Shown piece by piece: positions 44,598 through 54,607 of a DNA stretch of 64,000 nt. Both the position numbers and the translations under genes were made by a program. The stretch lies in the NCBI GenBank assembly GCA_946407975.1, contig CAMJQC010000001.1, forward strand, positions 1-64,000. Direction: 5' to 3'. Position 1 is the first letter of the stretch. Each line of letters begins with the position of its first letter. This DNA comes from an uncultured Bacteroidales bacterium (GTDB lineage: Bacteria; Bacteroidota; Bacteroidia; Bacteroidales; F082). The notes beneath the pieces were generated by a model. That model was not told the origin of the DNA, did not search any database, and saw only the letters and a list, made by a program, of their open reading frames with translations.

Positions 44598-46295
44598 TTA
44601 GAACACCAGGCTGAATCCAACGCTCAGCGGATGGGCCTTCTGTGCATCAGCATCTCTGAAGGCAGGCGTCAACGCGTAGTTGACGAAGAAGCCCCAGTCG
44701 CTGCCGCCCATACGCAATGAGGCATCCACCTTAAAGAGATTGAGCGTGTATTTGTCGTAGACTTTTTCCTTATGGCCGTTTTCATATTTGATCTTGTTCC
44801 ATGCTGCCAAACGGAGGCCTCCTGTCACGCCGAGGTCGATAAACATGCTTCTGTAAGGACGCACTTCGAACATCAAAGGAGCCTGGAGATACAGTACGCC
44901 AAGTTTGCTCTTTTTCACTTCCCATCCTGGCTCTACGGGGACCAAGGTGTTCACCAGATTATTGCCATCTACTGTCATTTGGATGTAATTCTTCCAACTA
45001 TAGTTGTTCCAGCCCAGACCGATTCCGGTGAAAAGACCGGCCGTGTGTTTGTAGTCGAAGGCGATGCCGACATCAGCAATATTGAAGCCGAAATACCAGC
45101 TGCGCAACGGGCGCAATTCCATCAGATCATTCACTCCGGTATAGATATCCATCTCTGAGGGATCGACGAGCATATTCAGACCTGCATCAAAGCCATTCCA
45201 ATTGGGGTCGAGGAGAAGGCTCTTATGCACTCGTTTAGATCTATGGGAGGGCTGATGAGGAGGCTGTGGCTGAGGATGTTCCTGCTCGAAGCGTTCGCTA
45301 TCCCCCTTTTCATATCCGCCATCCTTTCTAATGGTATTATTCATTTGTTCTTCAAACTCGGCGCCCCATTCTTCCATCTCGGCGCCCCATTCTTCCATGC
45401 TTCTACCCCATTCTTCCATGTCACGTTCGAAGGTCTCCCAATCGGCAGAACCGACGAGATTCCCCAAGTTTTCGCTCAGCTCGGCCATACGGTCGGCCAG
45501 CCCGTTCCAATCCGGTCCTTTCCTATCGCCTTTGCCAACCTTTCTCCATTCACGTTTCGACTCACGGGCAAGGAAAGCGACCGTGGGCTGATCCATCACT
45601 TTCGGTGAGAAATGTTCCTGTCCGTTGAAATGCCACTGTCCGTCTTCATTGGAGAATCTGATCATTTCTCCCATTTCCTTGGATTTGTTTTTAGATGCAT
45701 TGACATCACCACTGCCCTGAGCAAAATACAACATCATGTCATCCACATCGCCGGCATTGACATCGCCACTGCCCATAGCATGCAGAATCACTCCTGACTT
45801 CGACAGTCCTTTCAAATTCAGATCTCCCGTCCCGTTAATGGTAGCCATAAGGGCATTGCAAGAACCCTTCAATACCATATCCCCAGCGCCATCCTGCCAA
45901 ATAAAGAGATTGTCATAATCGAGGTCCAACACCAAATCGCCTGTGCCTGTGCATGATATCGCCAGGTCTTCGCCTTGCAACACGCCATTCGAGACCACAT
46001 CGCCAGAGCCAGCGACTTTAAGGTATTCCAAATTCGGAACAACGATTTCATAATCTTCGGAGCCATAAAGGCTGACGACCGAATCATTCAGAGTAAAATT
46101 CGTGGCGAGACCTTCGCTTCTGTCTTGGTAGTTGACGGCAAATTCATCGCCTTGAACGAAACAAACGTCTCCAGTAGACAATACATTAACAGTGTTGATG
46201 CGATTATGTCCCGCATTCGACACTTCTTGCGCTTGCGCCATGCCCATCAGAAGAGGCAAAATAAAGAGCGCCGTTGTAATAAATGACTTTTTCAT
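44598..46295 (-). CDS. GIN-domain / heptad-repeat / outer-membrane beta-barrel fusion
   Basis: 565 residues with a signal peptide (to about A22). Residues 30-205 form a GIN-type (DUF2807) beta-helix: GSGD, GTGD or GAGD recurs about every 20 residues (GSGDVV, GTGDLV, GAGDMV, GTGDLN, GSGDVN twice). A charged linker follows, then seven-residue repeats DMEEWGR/SMEEWGA/EMEEWGA at 292-312. A Pro/Gln/His stretch then leads to a C-terminal domain (about 365-565) that resembles a PorT-type outer-membrane barrel, ending in Phe. GIN domains normally occur alone; the combination with a barrel and heptads is unusual. Likely surface-exposed or periplasmic scaffold; function unknown. Confidence 0.8.
   Translation of the reverse strand: MKKSFITTALFILPLLMGMAQAQEVSNAGHNRINTVNVLSTGDVCFVQGDEFAVNYQDRSEGLATNFTLNDSVVSLYGSEDYEIVVPNLEYLKVAGSGDVVSNGVLQGEDLAISCTGTGDLVLDLDYDNLFIWQDGAGDMVLKGSCNALMATINGTGDLNLKGLSKSGVILHAMGSGDVNAGDVDDMMLYFAQGSGDVNASKNKSKEMGEMIRFSNEDGQWHFNGQEHFSPKVMDQPTVAFLARESKREWRKVGKGDRKGPDWNGLADRMAELSENLGNLVGSADWETFERDMEEWGRSMEEWGAEMEEWGAEFEEQMNNTIRKDGGYEKGDSERFEQEHPQPQPPHQPSHRSKRVHKSLLLDPNWNGFDAGLNMLVDPSEMDIYTGVNDLMELRPLRSWYFGFNIADVGIAFDYKHTAGLFTGIGLGWNNYSWKNYIQMTVDGNNLVNTLVPVEPGWEVKKSKLGVLYLQAPLMFEVRPYRSMFIDLGVTGGLRLAAWNKIKYENGHKEKVYDKYTLNLFKVDASLRMGGSDWGFFVNYALTPAFRDADAQKAHPLSVGFSLVF
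45357..45419 (-). repeat. 21-bp coding tandem repeat
   Basis: Three units (45357-45377, 45378-45398, 45399-45419); the first two are identical and read CTCGGCGCCCCATTCTTCCAT on the plus strand at 21 bp each, encoding the MEEWG heptads. The third has diverged. Confidence 0.85.
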
Positions 46296-46380
46296 TCGTT
46301 TGTATTTTAAGTTTGTAATTTCTGAAAAACACTCCTTTAACGTACGAGGTCAGAAAAAGTTACAACTAAAGGAAAATTCC

Positions 46381-46388
46381 TACATTTG
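46381..46388 (+). promoter_or_regulatory. -7 promoter box of the LptF/G-glycosyltransferase operon
   Basis: TACATTTG, 18 bp before the GTG start at 46407. A TTG at 46386 lies within this box and is rejected as a start. Confidence 0.55.
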
Positions 46389-46406
46389 CACATTCAATCG
46401 CAAGGC

Positions 46407-47888
46407 GTGAAGAAACTCTACCGATACATCACCAAGTCGTTCCTGGGCACTTTCCTGTTCACGTTTTTCATCGTGATCTTCATCCTGCTCATGCAATTCT
46501 TGTGGAAATACGTGGATGAGTTCGTTGGGAAAGGCCTCGACCTCGGCATCATGGGAGAGCTGTTTTTCTACATGGGCATCACCTTTGTGCCTATGGCTTT
46601 GCCGTTAGCCTTGCTTCTCGCTTCGCTGATGTGTTTCGGTGACTTTGGCGAACATTACGAATTGGTAGCCATGAAAGCCTCCGGCATCTCCATATGGACC
46701 GTCATGAGGCCTTTGGTCATATTCTCCGTCCTCCTCAGCGGACTGGCATTTATCTTTTCAAACAGCGTCATTCCGGTGGCCACACTCAAAGCGCACACCC
46801 TGCTTTTTGACGTACGAAAACAAAAGCTGGCTTTCGACATCAAGGAAGGGGTATATTACCGCGACTTAGAGAACTACGTCATATACGTGGAGAAAAAAGG
46901 AGAAGACGGCAGCCGCATTTATGGAGTCAAGATATACGACCATACCGACCGTGCAGGCAACACCCGCATCATGACGGCCGACTCTGGCAAGATGGAACTC
47001 AGCCCCAACCAGCGCAACATCATCTTCACCCTTTATAACGGCTACAACTACAACGACATCACCACCGATGAGGACTTTAAACAGAAAAGGCCTTTCGAAA
47101 GGATGTCGTTCAAGCAAGAACAAATCAAGTTCAGCCTGAAGGATTTCGACATGACCCGTTCCAGCGAAGACCTGTTCAAGTCCTACCAAGGCATGATGAA
47201 CATCCGGCAGCTGAGTGCCTCGCTCGACTCACTGAACAGCCGGTATGACAAGCGACAGGAGATGTTCACGGAAAACTTCACCAGACGTCTCAGCAACCAT
47301 GCCAACATCGGGCAACAAAATGAGGTAGAAGCGCGTACCACCGACTCTGTCGCCCTCAGCAAGCCCTTACGCTGGCCGCTCTCCGCCAATTTCAGTCCAG
47401 ACGATTACGCCACCATCATCGACATGGCGGTGGGAAGCGCCAAAAACGCCAAAGAGAACGTCAGCTTCAACAAAACCGACTTCAAGTCGCAGACCGAAAA
47501 CATCAAGAAACACAAAAAGGAATATCATAAGAAATTCACGCTCAGCATCGCATGCCTGATCTTCTTCTTCATCGGTGCGCCTTTGGGCACCATCATCCGA
47601 AAAGGCGGCCTGGGATTCCCCGTGGTGATATCCGTGCTATTCTTCGTCTTCTATTACATCGTCAGCACCGTCGCGGAGCGCATGGCCGTTTATGGCAACC
47701 TGAATATGTTCCTTGGCGTATGGTTGTCATCTCTCCTGCTCTTGCCTATCGGACTCTTCCTCACCTTCAAGGCCACTACCGACTCCGCCCTTCTTGACGG
47801 AGAAAGCTGGAAAAAGGCATTTCAGAAACTATTCAAACGAAAAGAACACGCTCAACCCTCGACAGAGGCTAATACAAGCACAACATGA
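46407..47888 (+). CDS. LptF/LptG family permease
   Basis: 493 residues from a GTG start (VKKLYRYITKSFL). Transmembrane helices near the N-terminus (three) and C-terminus (three) flank a large periplasmic beta-jellyroll region (about 130-370), the LptF/G fold. Helix 1 FLGTFLFTFFIVIFILLMQF and the C-terminal FFFIGAPLGTIIRKGGLGFPV are typical. With LptB (22731-23468) it would form the LPS extractor; Bacteroidota often carry separate or single F/G genes. Its stop overlaps the glycosyltransferase start (ATGA). Confidence 0.9.
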   Translation: MKKLYRYITKSFLGTFLFTFFIVIFILLMQFLWKYVDEFVGKGLDLGIMGELFFYMGITFVPMALPLALLLASLMCFGDFGEHYELVAMKASGISIWTVMRPLVIFSVLLSGLAFIFSNSVIPVATLKAHTLLFDVRKQKLAFDIKEGVYYRDLENYVIYVEKKGEDGSRIYGVKIYDHTDRAGNTRIMTADSGKMELSPNQRNIIFTLYNGYNYNDITTDEDFKQKRPFERMSFKQEQIKFSLKDFDMTRSSEDLFKSYQGMMNIRQLSASLDSLNSRYDKRQEMFTENFTRRLSNHANIGQQNEVEARTTDSVALSKPLRWPLSANFSPDDYATIIDMAVGSAKNAKENVSFNKTDFKSQTENIKKHKKEYHKKFTLSIACLIFFFIGAPLGTIIRKGGLGFPVVISVLFFVFYYIVSTVAERMAVYGNLNMFLGVWLSSLLLLPIGLFLTFKATTDSALLDGESWKKAFQKLFKRKEHAQPSTEANTSTT

Positions 47889-49099
47889 AGATACTTCTAC
47901 TTTGCAACAAACCGCCCTATCCCGCCACCGAAGGCGGGCCCATGGCCATGAACAGCATCATCACAGGCTTGCTCAAGGCAGGCCACCAGATAAAGGTGCT
48001 GGCTGTCAACGATGAGAAATATGGCGTCAACGAGACCGACATCCCTGACGAATACAAACAGAAAACCGGCCTAGAACTCATCAATGTCGAGCTAAAGATC
48101 AAGCCCTTCCAAGCTTTTCTCAACCTCTTCTCCAGCAAGTCGTACCATGTGCTCCGTTTCATCTCGAAAGACTTTGAGAAGCGTCTGACAGAGGTGTTGA
48201 AAGCCGACGACTACGATGTCGTCCAACTCGAGATGCTTTACATGGCGCCTTATGTAGAGACGATACGAAAGCATTCAAAGGCTTTGGTCGTATTGCGCGC
48301 CCATAACGTCGAGCACAAGATCTGGGAACGGATAGCCAAAGAGAGCGGATTTTTTAAGAGGTTGTACATCCATCATCTGGCCAAGACCCTCAAAAACTAT
48401 GAGCTCAACGCCTTAGAGAAAATGGACGGCATTGTCGCCATTACGCCTAAAGATGCCGCCTTCTTCAGGAAATACTGTTCCAAACCTGTTATCGACGTCC
48501 CATTTGGCATTTATCCCAACGACTTCACACCTAGCTATGAGATTGAAGGCAAACCGCAGTTCTATCATATCGGTTCCATGAACTGGATGCCTAACGAGGA
48601 AGGCATCCGATGGTTCGTTGAAAACGTGTTGCCCGACACCGTCGCAAAAGTCCCGGATTTCGTTTTCCATCTGGCGGGACGCAACATGCCGGAATGGCTC
48701 ACCAACCTGCATAATAAGCATATCGATGTGATCGGCGAAGTGCCCAACGCCATGGAGTTCGTCGCCAACCACGACGTGGCCATCGTCCCCTTGCTCTCGG
48801 GCAGCGGCATCCGCATCAAGATTATTGAATCGATGGCCTTAGGCAAGACTGTCATCACCACGCAAGTCGGTGCCGAAGGCATACAGTATGAAGAAGACGT
48901 CAACATCATCATCGCAGAGAACAAAGCCAAGATGGTGGAGGCCATCCGCCGTATCGACGAGAACCCGCAACTCGCCGTTGAGATAGGCAAGGCTGCCCGC
49001 AGACTTGTGGAAGAGACCTACGACAACGGCAAGATCATCGACCGCTTGCTGCTGTTTTACGAGCAAATCAGACCCAACAGCAAGGTCACCTTTATCTAA
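47885..49099 (+). CDS. glycosyltransferase, GT4-type
   Basis: 404 residues, GT-B fold. N-terminal MKILLLCNKPPYPATEGG and RAHNVEHKIWERI; C-terminal HIGSMNWMPNEEG, DVIGEVPNAMEF and VPLLSGSGIRIKIIESMALGKTVITT, with the conserved EX7E-like region around IKIIESMALG. Family 4 retaining enzymes add sugars to envelope glycans. Coupled to the LptF/G gene by a 4-bp overlap. Acceptor unknown. Confidence 0.88.
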   Translation: MKILLLCNKPPYPATEGGPMAMNSIITGLLKAGHQIKVLAVNDEKYGVNETDIPDEYKQKTGLELINVELKIKPFQAFLNLFSSKSYHVLRFISKDFEKRLTEVLKADDYDVVQLEMLYMAPYVETIRKHSKALVVLRAHNVEHKIWERIAKESGFFKRLYIHHLAKTLKNYELNALEKMDGIVAITPKDAAFFRKYCSKPVIDVPFGIYPNDFTPSYEIEGKPQFYHIGSMNWMPNEEGIRWFVENVLPDTVAKVPDFVFHLAGRNMPEWLTNLHNKHIDVIGEVPNAMEFVANHDVAIVPLLSGSGIRIKIIESMALGKTVITTQVGAEGIQYEEDVNIIIAENKAKMVEAIRRIDENPQLAVEIGKAARRLVEETYDNGKIIDRLLLFYEQIRPNSKVTFI

Positions 49100-49172
49100 C
49101 TAACACTCAGGTAATACACCGTTATCATTCATTCTTTCACTTTACGCAAGCAGCATCGACGACAAAAAACGC

Positions 49173-49180
49173 TATCTTTG
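49173..49180 (+). promoter_or_regulatory. -7 promoter box of the second glycosyltransferase gene
   Basis: TATCTTTG, 19 bp before the ATG at 49200. It starts a new transcript within the cluster. Confidence 0.6.
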
Positions 49181-49199
49181 TAAGCCAATTTTATCCGTG

Positions 49200-50399
49200 A
49201 TGAAGACTTTCGTACTCCTACCCCGCATCCCCTATCCGCTTGAAAAAGGCGACAAACTGCGTGCCTTTAACCAGATCAAACAGCTGGCCAAAAACAACGA
49301 GATTGTCCTTTGCGCTTTAAACGACAACCCCAAGGTCAGCGAAGAGGATGCCTTCCGAGCCTTGCAGCCCTATTGCGTCTCCATCCGCTTCATCAAGATC
49401 ACGAAGCCCCAGATCGTGTTGGGTCTTGCTCGGGCGTTATTCAAGGGCTTGCCCTTCCAATGCGGCTATTTCTACAATCGGAAAGCGGCCAAACAAGTTC
49501 GGGAGCAAATCAGCAAGCATCAGCCCGACATGCTCTTTGGGCAGCTGCTGCGTGTAGCCGAATACATCAGGCACCTCGACATGCCCAAGACGATTGACTA
49601 CCAAGACGTCTTCTCCATGGGCATGAAACGCCGTGCCGACATTGCCTCACCCATCACACGACCGATATACAACATGGAGTACAGAAGGCTGAAGCGTTAC
49701 GAAGCCGCCATCTTCGACGATTTCGACGTGAAAACCATCATCAGCGACACGGACCGCCAACTGATTCCGCATCCTAAAAAGAACGAGATCCTGGTGATCC
49801 CCAATGGCGTTGACCATGACTTCTTCAAGCCTCAACAGCAGGAAAAGAAATACGATCTCGTCTTCACGGGTAATATGAGTTATGCGCCCAACGTCAGCGC
49901 CGTGGGCTATTTGGTCAACGAGATTCTTCCCATCGTAAAGAAGACTTTGCCCGAGGTCAAGCTCTACATCGCCGGCGCCACCCCTCATCCTGATGTCAAG
50001 AAAGCGGCTGATGACAACATCATCGTCAGCGGATGGCTTGATGACATCCGTGACGCTTATGCGCAAAGCCGTGTCTTCATCGCTCCGATGCGCATTGGAA
50101 CCGGGTTGCAGAACAAACTGCTTGAGGCCATGTCGATGGGCTTGCCCTGCATCACCACGCCCCTGGCCAACAGCGCCCTGGGTGCAGAAACCGGGAAAGA
50201 AATACTCATAGGCCACGACGCCGAAGAGCTGGCCCGGCACATCATCACCCTGCTCACCGACAAGGAGAAAGCCGAGCAAATCGCACGGGCAGGATTCGAC
50301 TTCACCAACCGCGTCTACGACTGGAGCAAAGCCACGGAGAAGATGGAAGAAGCGATGCGCAAAGTACTGGCAACATCCATTTATGCTCCAAAAAAATGA
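49200..50399 (+). CDS. glycosyltransferase, GT4-type
   Basis: 399 residues, GT-B fold and paralogous to the preceding gene. N-terminal KTFVLLPRIPYPLEKGDKLR is family-like; C-terminal FTGNMSYAPNVSAVGYLVN, SGWLDDIRDAYAQSRVFIAP, GTGLQNKLLEAMSMGLPCI (donor-site Glu region). Starts of GTG (49197) and ATG (49200) are adjacent; the ATG is preferred. Coupled to the downstream membrane gene by ATGA. Confidence 0.88.
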   Translation: MKTFVLLPRIPYPLEKGDKLRAFNQIKQLAKNNEIVLCALNDNPKVSEEDAFRALQPYCVSIRFIKITKPQIVLGLARALFKGLPFQCGYFYNRKAAKQVREQISKHQPDMLFGQLLRVAEYIRHLDMPKTIDYQDVFSMGMKRRADIASPITRPIYNMEYRRLKRYEAAIFDDFDVKTIISDTDRQLIPHPKKNEILVIPNGVDHDFFKPQQQEKKYDLVFTGNMSYAPNVSAVGYLVNEILPIVKKTLPEVKLYIAGATPHPDVKKAADDNIIVSGWLDDIRDAYAQSRVFIAPMRIGTGLQNKLLEAMSMGLPCITTPLANSALGAETGKEILIGHDAEELARHIITLLTDKEKAEQIARAGFDFTNRVYDWSKATEKMEEAMRKVLATSIYAPKK

Positions 50400-52018
50400 A
50401 AATTCGCGATTACGATAATGACAACCGTAAAGGCTGGATCGTCGCTGTGCTTTTCATCGTATTGGTCGGCTCGATCTTCCATTATCGCTATTTGAACGAA
50501 TTCCCCACTTACATTCACGCCTGGGCACAATCCGACTGGTATGCCATTTCCTTAGGCTATCTCGACAACGGCTTCGACTTCTTCCATCCCCAGTCTATGC
50601 TCCTCAACAAGCAGTTCCCTTCGTGGTGGCAGGAAGCTTCAGATAACAGCATCACCGCTACCGACTTTCCCATCCACGAATACATTGTCGCACTTTTCAT
50701 GCGACTCTTTGGCACCACATCGCCTTGGGTGTTTCGGTTGTGGACGCTCGTCATCAGCCTTGCCGGCATGGTGTTCCTATATAAGGCCTGCCTGCTCATC
50801 ACTGACGACTGGGTCAAATCCCTCTCGGTAGTAGCCATTGCCATGACAGCCCCTGTCTATGTCTATTACGCTGCAGGATTTCTTCCTGGCATACCTGCAT
50901 TCTCCGTAGCCACCGCCGGTCTCTGGACCTACCTGAAATACTATAAACACCAGAAAAAAGTCTTTTTTCACCTTAGCGTCGGCCTATTCACTTTGGCCAT
51001 GCTCATACGCACCACTTTCGCCATTGTCTTCGTTGCCTTTATCCTCTTTGAAGCGATTCGGATCATTAAAAAAGAAAGCACATTACGTGACAAAATTGCC
51101 AGTGTCGCCATTGCCATATTCCTTTATGCCGCCTACTATGCATGGAATTCGCATCTAAGAGCCCGATATGGGTCACTATTCCTTAACGAACTATTGCCGC
51201 CACGTAATCTCGACGACGTGAACGAAGTGTTCCAAGACGTTCGCGAAAAATGGGCTTTCCAATATCTACTAAAGCTGCAGCATTACGTCATTTTAGCCGT
51301 CATCATCTTCTCCGCCCTTTGGCAGATCTTCCTAAAAACCAAGAAAAAGGAGAACACAAACGCTCCGTCACATCTCTCGTTATGGTGGTTCTGGGGCATT
51401 TATACCTTCGGTTGTCTTCTCTTCTGTGTAGCCATGATGCGACAGTTCAGCGACCATGACTACTACTTCATCGACAGTCTGTTCCTGCCCATATTGCTCC
51501 TGTTCGCGTTGGCTTTGGGCGGTCTTCCTAAAATAAGACATTGGGCTGTTGCAGCTTCGGCTTGTCTCGTTTTGGCCGGGCTTACATGGCCCATGATTAC
51601 TGAGACACAGCACCTACAGCAACAACGGCGTTGGAATGGCGACCGTTCTCTCATTTGCTACCAGCATTTCAAAGGATCGGATTCATTCCTTGACCACGCC
51701 GGAGTCGCCAAAGATGCCAAAATACTGGTCCTTCTCGGCTATCCCCAAAACGGCCCTCTCATACAGATGCATCGGAAGGGATTTTCCGTAATGCAAGACA
51801 AGGACAACCTTTTACGCACTTCACTCCATTTTGACTTCGACTATATCATTATTGAAAACGAGGTTTTTGCTGAAGCGTTCGACGCGCATCAGGATGTCCT
51901 CCAAAGGCTAAAGCCCTTGGCCCAAAACACCGATCTGACACTCTGCACCTTATCCGACACGATCATTAACTCCCAGCCAGAAGATTTCTTAAATATGACA
52001 ACAATAAACCACCAATAA
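50396..52018 (+). CDS. GT39-like multi-pass membrane glycosyltransferase
   Basis: 540 residues with about ten transmembrane helices. The early extracytoplasmic loop AWAQSDWYAISLGYLDNGFD carries acidic residues in the place of the GT-C catalytic site. A soluble C-terminal part follows (HFDFDYIIIENEVFAEAF). It looks like the PMT/GT39 superfamily enzymes that use lipid-linked sugars, so a polyprenyl-phosphate sugar donor is plausible; the lipid-phosphate mannosyltransferase at 9037-9774 could supply one (inference). Fifteen bp upstream of ettA. Confidence 0.75.
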   Translation: MKIRDYDNDNRKGWIVAVLFIVLVGSIFHYRYLNEFPTYIHAWAQSDWYAISLGYLDNGFDFFHPQSMLLNKQFPSWWQEASDNSITATDFPIHEYIVALFMRLFGTTSPWVFRLWTLVISLAGMVFLYKACLLITDDWVKSLSVVAIAMTAPVYVYYAAGFLPGIPAFSVATAGLWTYLKYYKHQKKVFFHLSVGLFTLAMLIRTTFAIVFVAFILFEAIRIIKKESTLRDKIASVAIAIFLYAAYYAWNSHLRARYGSLFLNELLPPRNLDDVNEVFQDVREKWAFQYLLKLQHYVILAVIIFSALWQIFLKTKKKENTNAPSHLSLWWFWGIYTFGCLLFCVAMMRQFSDHDYYFIDSLFLPILLLFALALGGLPKIRHWAVAASACLVLAGLTWPMITETQHLQQQRRWNGDRSLICYQHFKGSDSFLDHAGVAKDAKILVLLGYPQNGPLIQMHRKGFSVMQDKDNLLRTSLHFDFDYIIIENEVFAEAFDAHQDVLQRLKPLAQNTDLTLCTLSDTIINSQPEDFLNMTTINHQ

Positions 52019-52032
52019 AACAAGCACTTAAT

Positions 52033-53712
<1,680 letters not shown>

Positions 53713-53727
53713 TTTTTTCGCTAACTA

Positions 53728-53757
53728 TTTGATATTTCAATAAAAACACTATTTTTG
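53728..53757 (+). promoter_or_regulatory. promoter of the small membrane protein operon
   Basis: TTTG (53728-53731), 18 bp, then TATTTTTG (53750-53757). It argues for the start at 53800 rather than 53755, which lies within the box. Confidence 0.7.
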
Positions 53758-53799
53758 TCACGTCTAAAAAATCTAGTTATTAACTCAAAACTAATCATC

Positions 53800-54243
53800 A
53801 TGGAAGAAAATCAAATCAAACTGCTTGAAGAAGCCAAGGCCTATGTCAATGAGACCAGAAAATGGTTGTTGTTCTTCGGTTTCATTATGCTCATCAGCAT
53901 CTTGTTTATTTTCATATTGGGAATCACCTTTATCATCGGTGGCTCTTCCTTATTGCCCGAAGACTTGACTGCGAATTTCCCTGGCACATTCGGTTCCATG
54001 TTCGGCATTGTCTACATCATCATCGGCATTATCATGACCATCCCTATGGTTTATATTTTCCGTGCCGCCAAGGCTGGTAAAAAAGCAGTAAAAGACAACG
54101 ACAACGAACAGATGGTCCAATTCCTGAAAAACAACAAGTCTTATTGGAAATTCACGGGCATCTATACCCTCATCATTCTAGCCTTTGCCGTTATCGCCAT
54201 CATTGGCTCCCTTATAACCCTTACAGCGGGAAGCATGCTTTAA
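53800..54243 (+). CDS. DUF5362-like membrane protein
   Basis: 147 residues. Cytosolic N-terminus (MEENQIKLLEEAKAYVNET), then three to four hydrophobic helices (WLLFFGFIMLISILFIFIL; GIVYIIIGIIMTIPMVYIF; FTGIYTLIILAFAVIAIIG) with a polar helix KAGKKAVKDNDNEQMVQFL between. The pattern matches DUF5362 proteins of unknown function. A second small membrane protein gene follows after 39 bp. Confidence 0.75.
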   Translation: MEENQIKLLEEAKAYVNETRKWLLFFGFIMLISILFIFILGITFIIGGSSLLPEDLTANFPGTFGSMFGIVYIIIGIIMTIPMVYIFRAAKAGKKAVKDNDNEQMVQFLKNNKSYWKFTGIYTLIILAFAVIAIIGSLITLTAGSML

Positions 54244-54282
54244 CTTTCCTTGAGGAAACACAAACTCTTTAATAATAATATC

Positions 54283-54471
54283 ATGATTGGAACTATCATT
54301 TACATTATCGGCATTATTCTCTGTATCAAAGCCGTGCTTGAGATCCTTAAGATGAACCTCTCTACAGGAGCAAAAGTCATTTCCATTATTGTCCTTTTGT
54401 TGACAAGCTGGATCGGACTTATCGTCTATTATCTCTATGCCAAGAATCACCTGACGGAATGGTTTAAATAA
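54283..54471 (+). CDS. small two-helix membrane protein
   Basis: 62 residues. Two transmembrane helices (MIGTIIYIIGIILCIKAVL and VISIIVLLLTSWIGLIVYYL) joined by a short KMNLSTGAK loop. The second helix with WIGLIVYYLYAKNHL resembles the phospholipase-D N-terminal (PLDc_N) helical hairpin, here standing alone. Function unknown; co-transcribed with the DUF5362-like gene. A longer in-frame start at 54250 is possible but adds a non-hydrophobic stretch. Confidence 0.65.
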   Translation: MIGTIIYIIGIILCIKAVLEILKMNLSTGAKVISIIVLLLTSWIGLIVYYLYAKNHLTEWFK

Positions 54472-54495
54472 CCTTCAACATCATGTATCAACACT

Positions 54496-54521
54496 AAGGA
54501 TTCCGAAAGGAATCCTTTTTT
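54496..54521 (+). terminator. terminator of the small membrane protein operon
   Basis: AAGGATTCC-GAAA-GGAATCCTT followed by T6. Confidence 0.9.
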
Positions 54522-54566
54522 ATGTTATTTTTCTCCCGTTGTTGCACCTAATTAAAATAAAGGAAT

Positions 54567-54574
54567 TATCTTTG
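54567..54574 (+). promoter_or_regulatory. -7 promoter box of the C10 protease gene
   Basis: TATCTTTG, 33 bp before the ATG; a TTG pair sits 22 bp upstream (54539-54544), close to the expected -33 position. Confidence 0.6.
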
Positions 54575-54607
54575 CCGCTTCAGAATCAATAACAAAACAC
54601 ATTAAAT

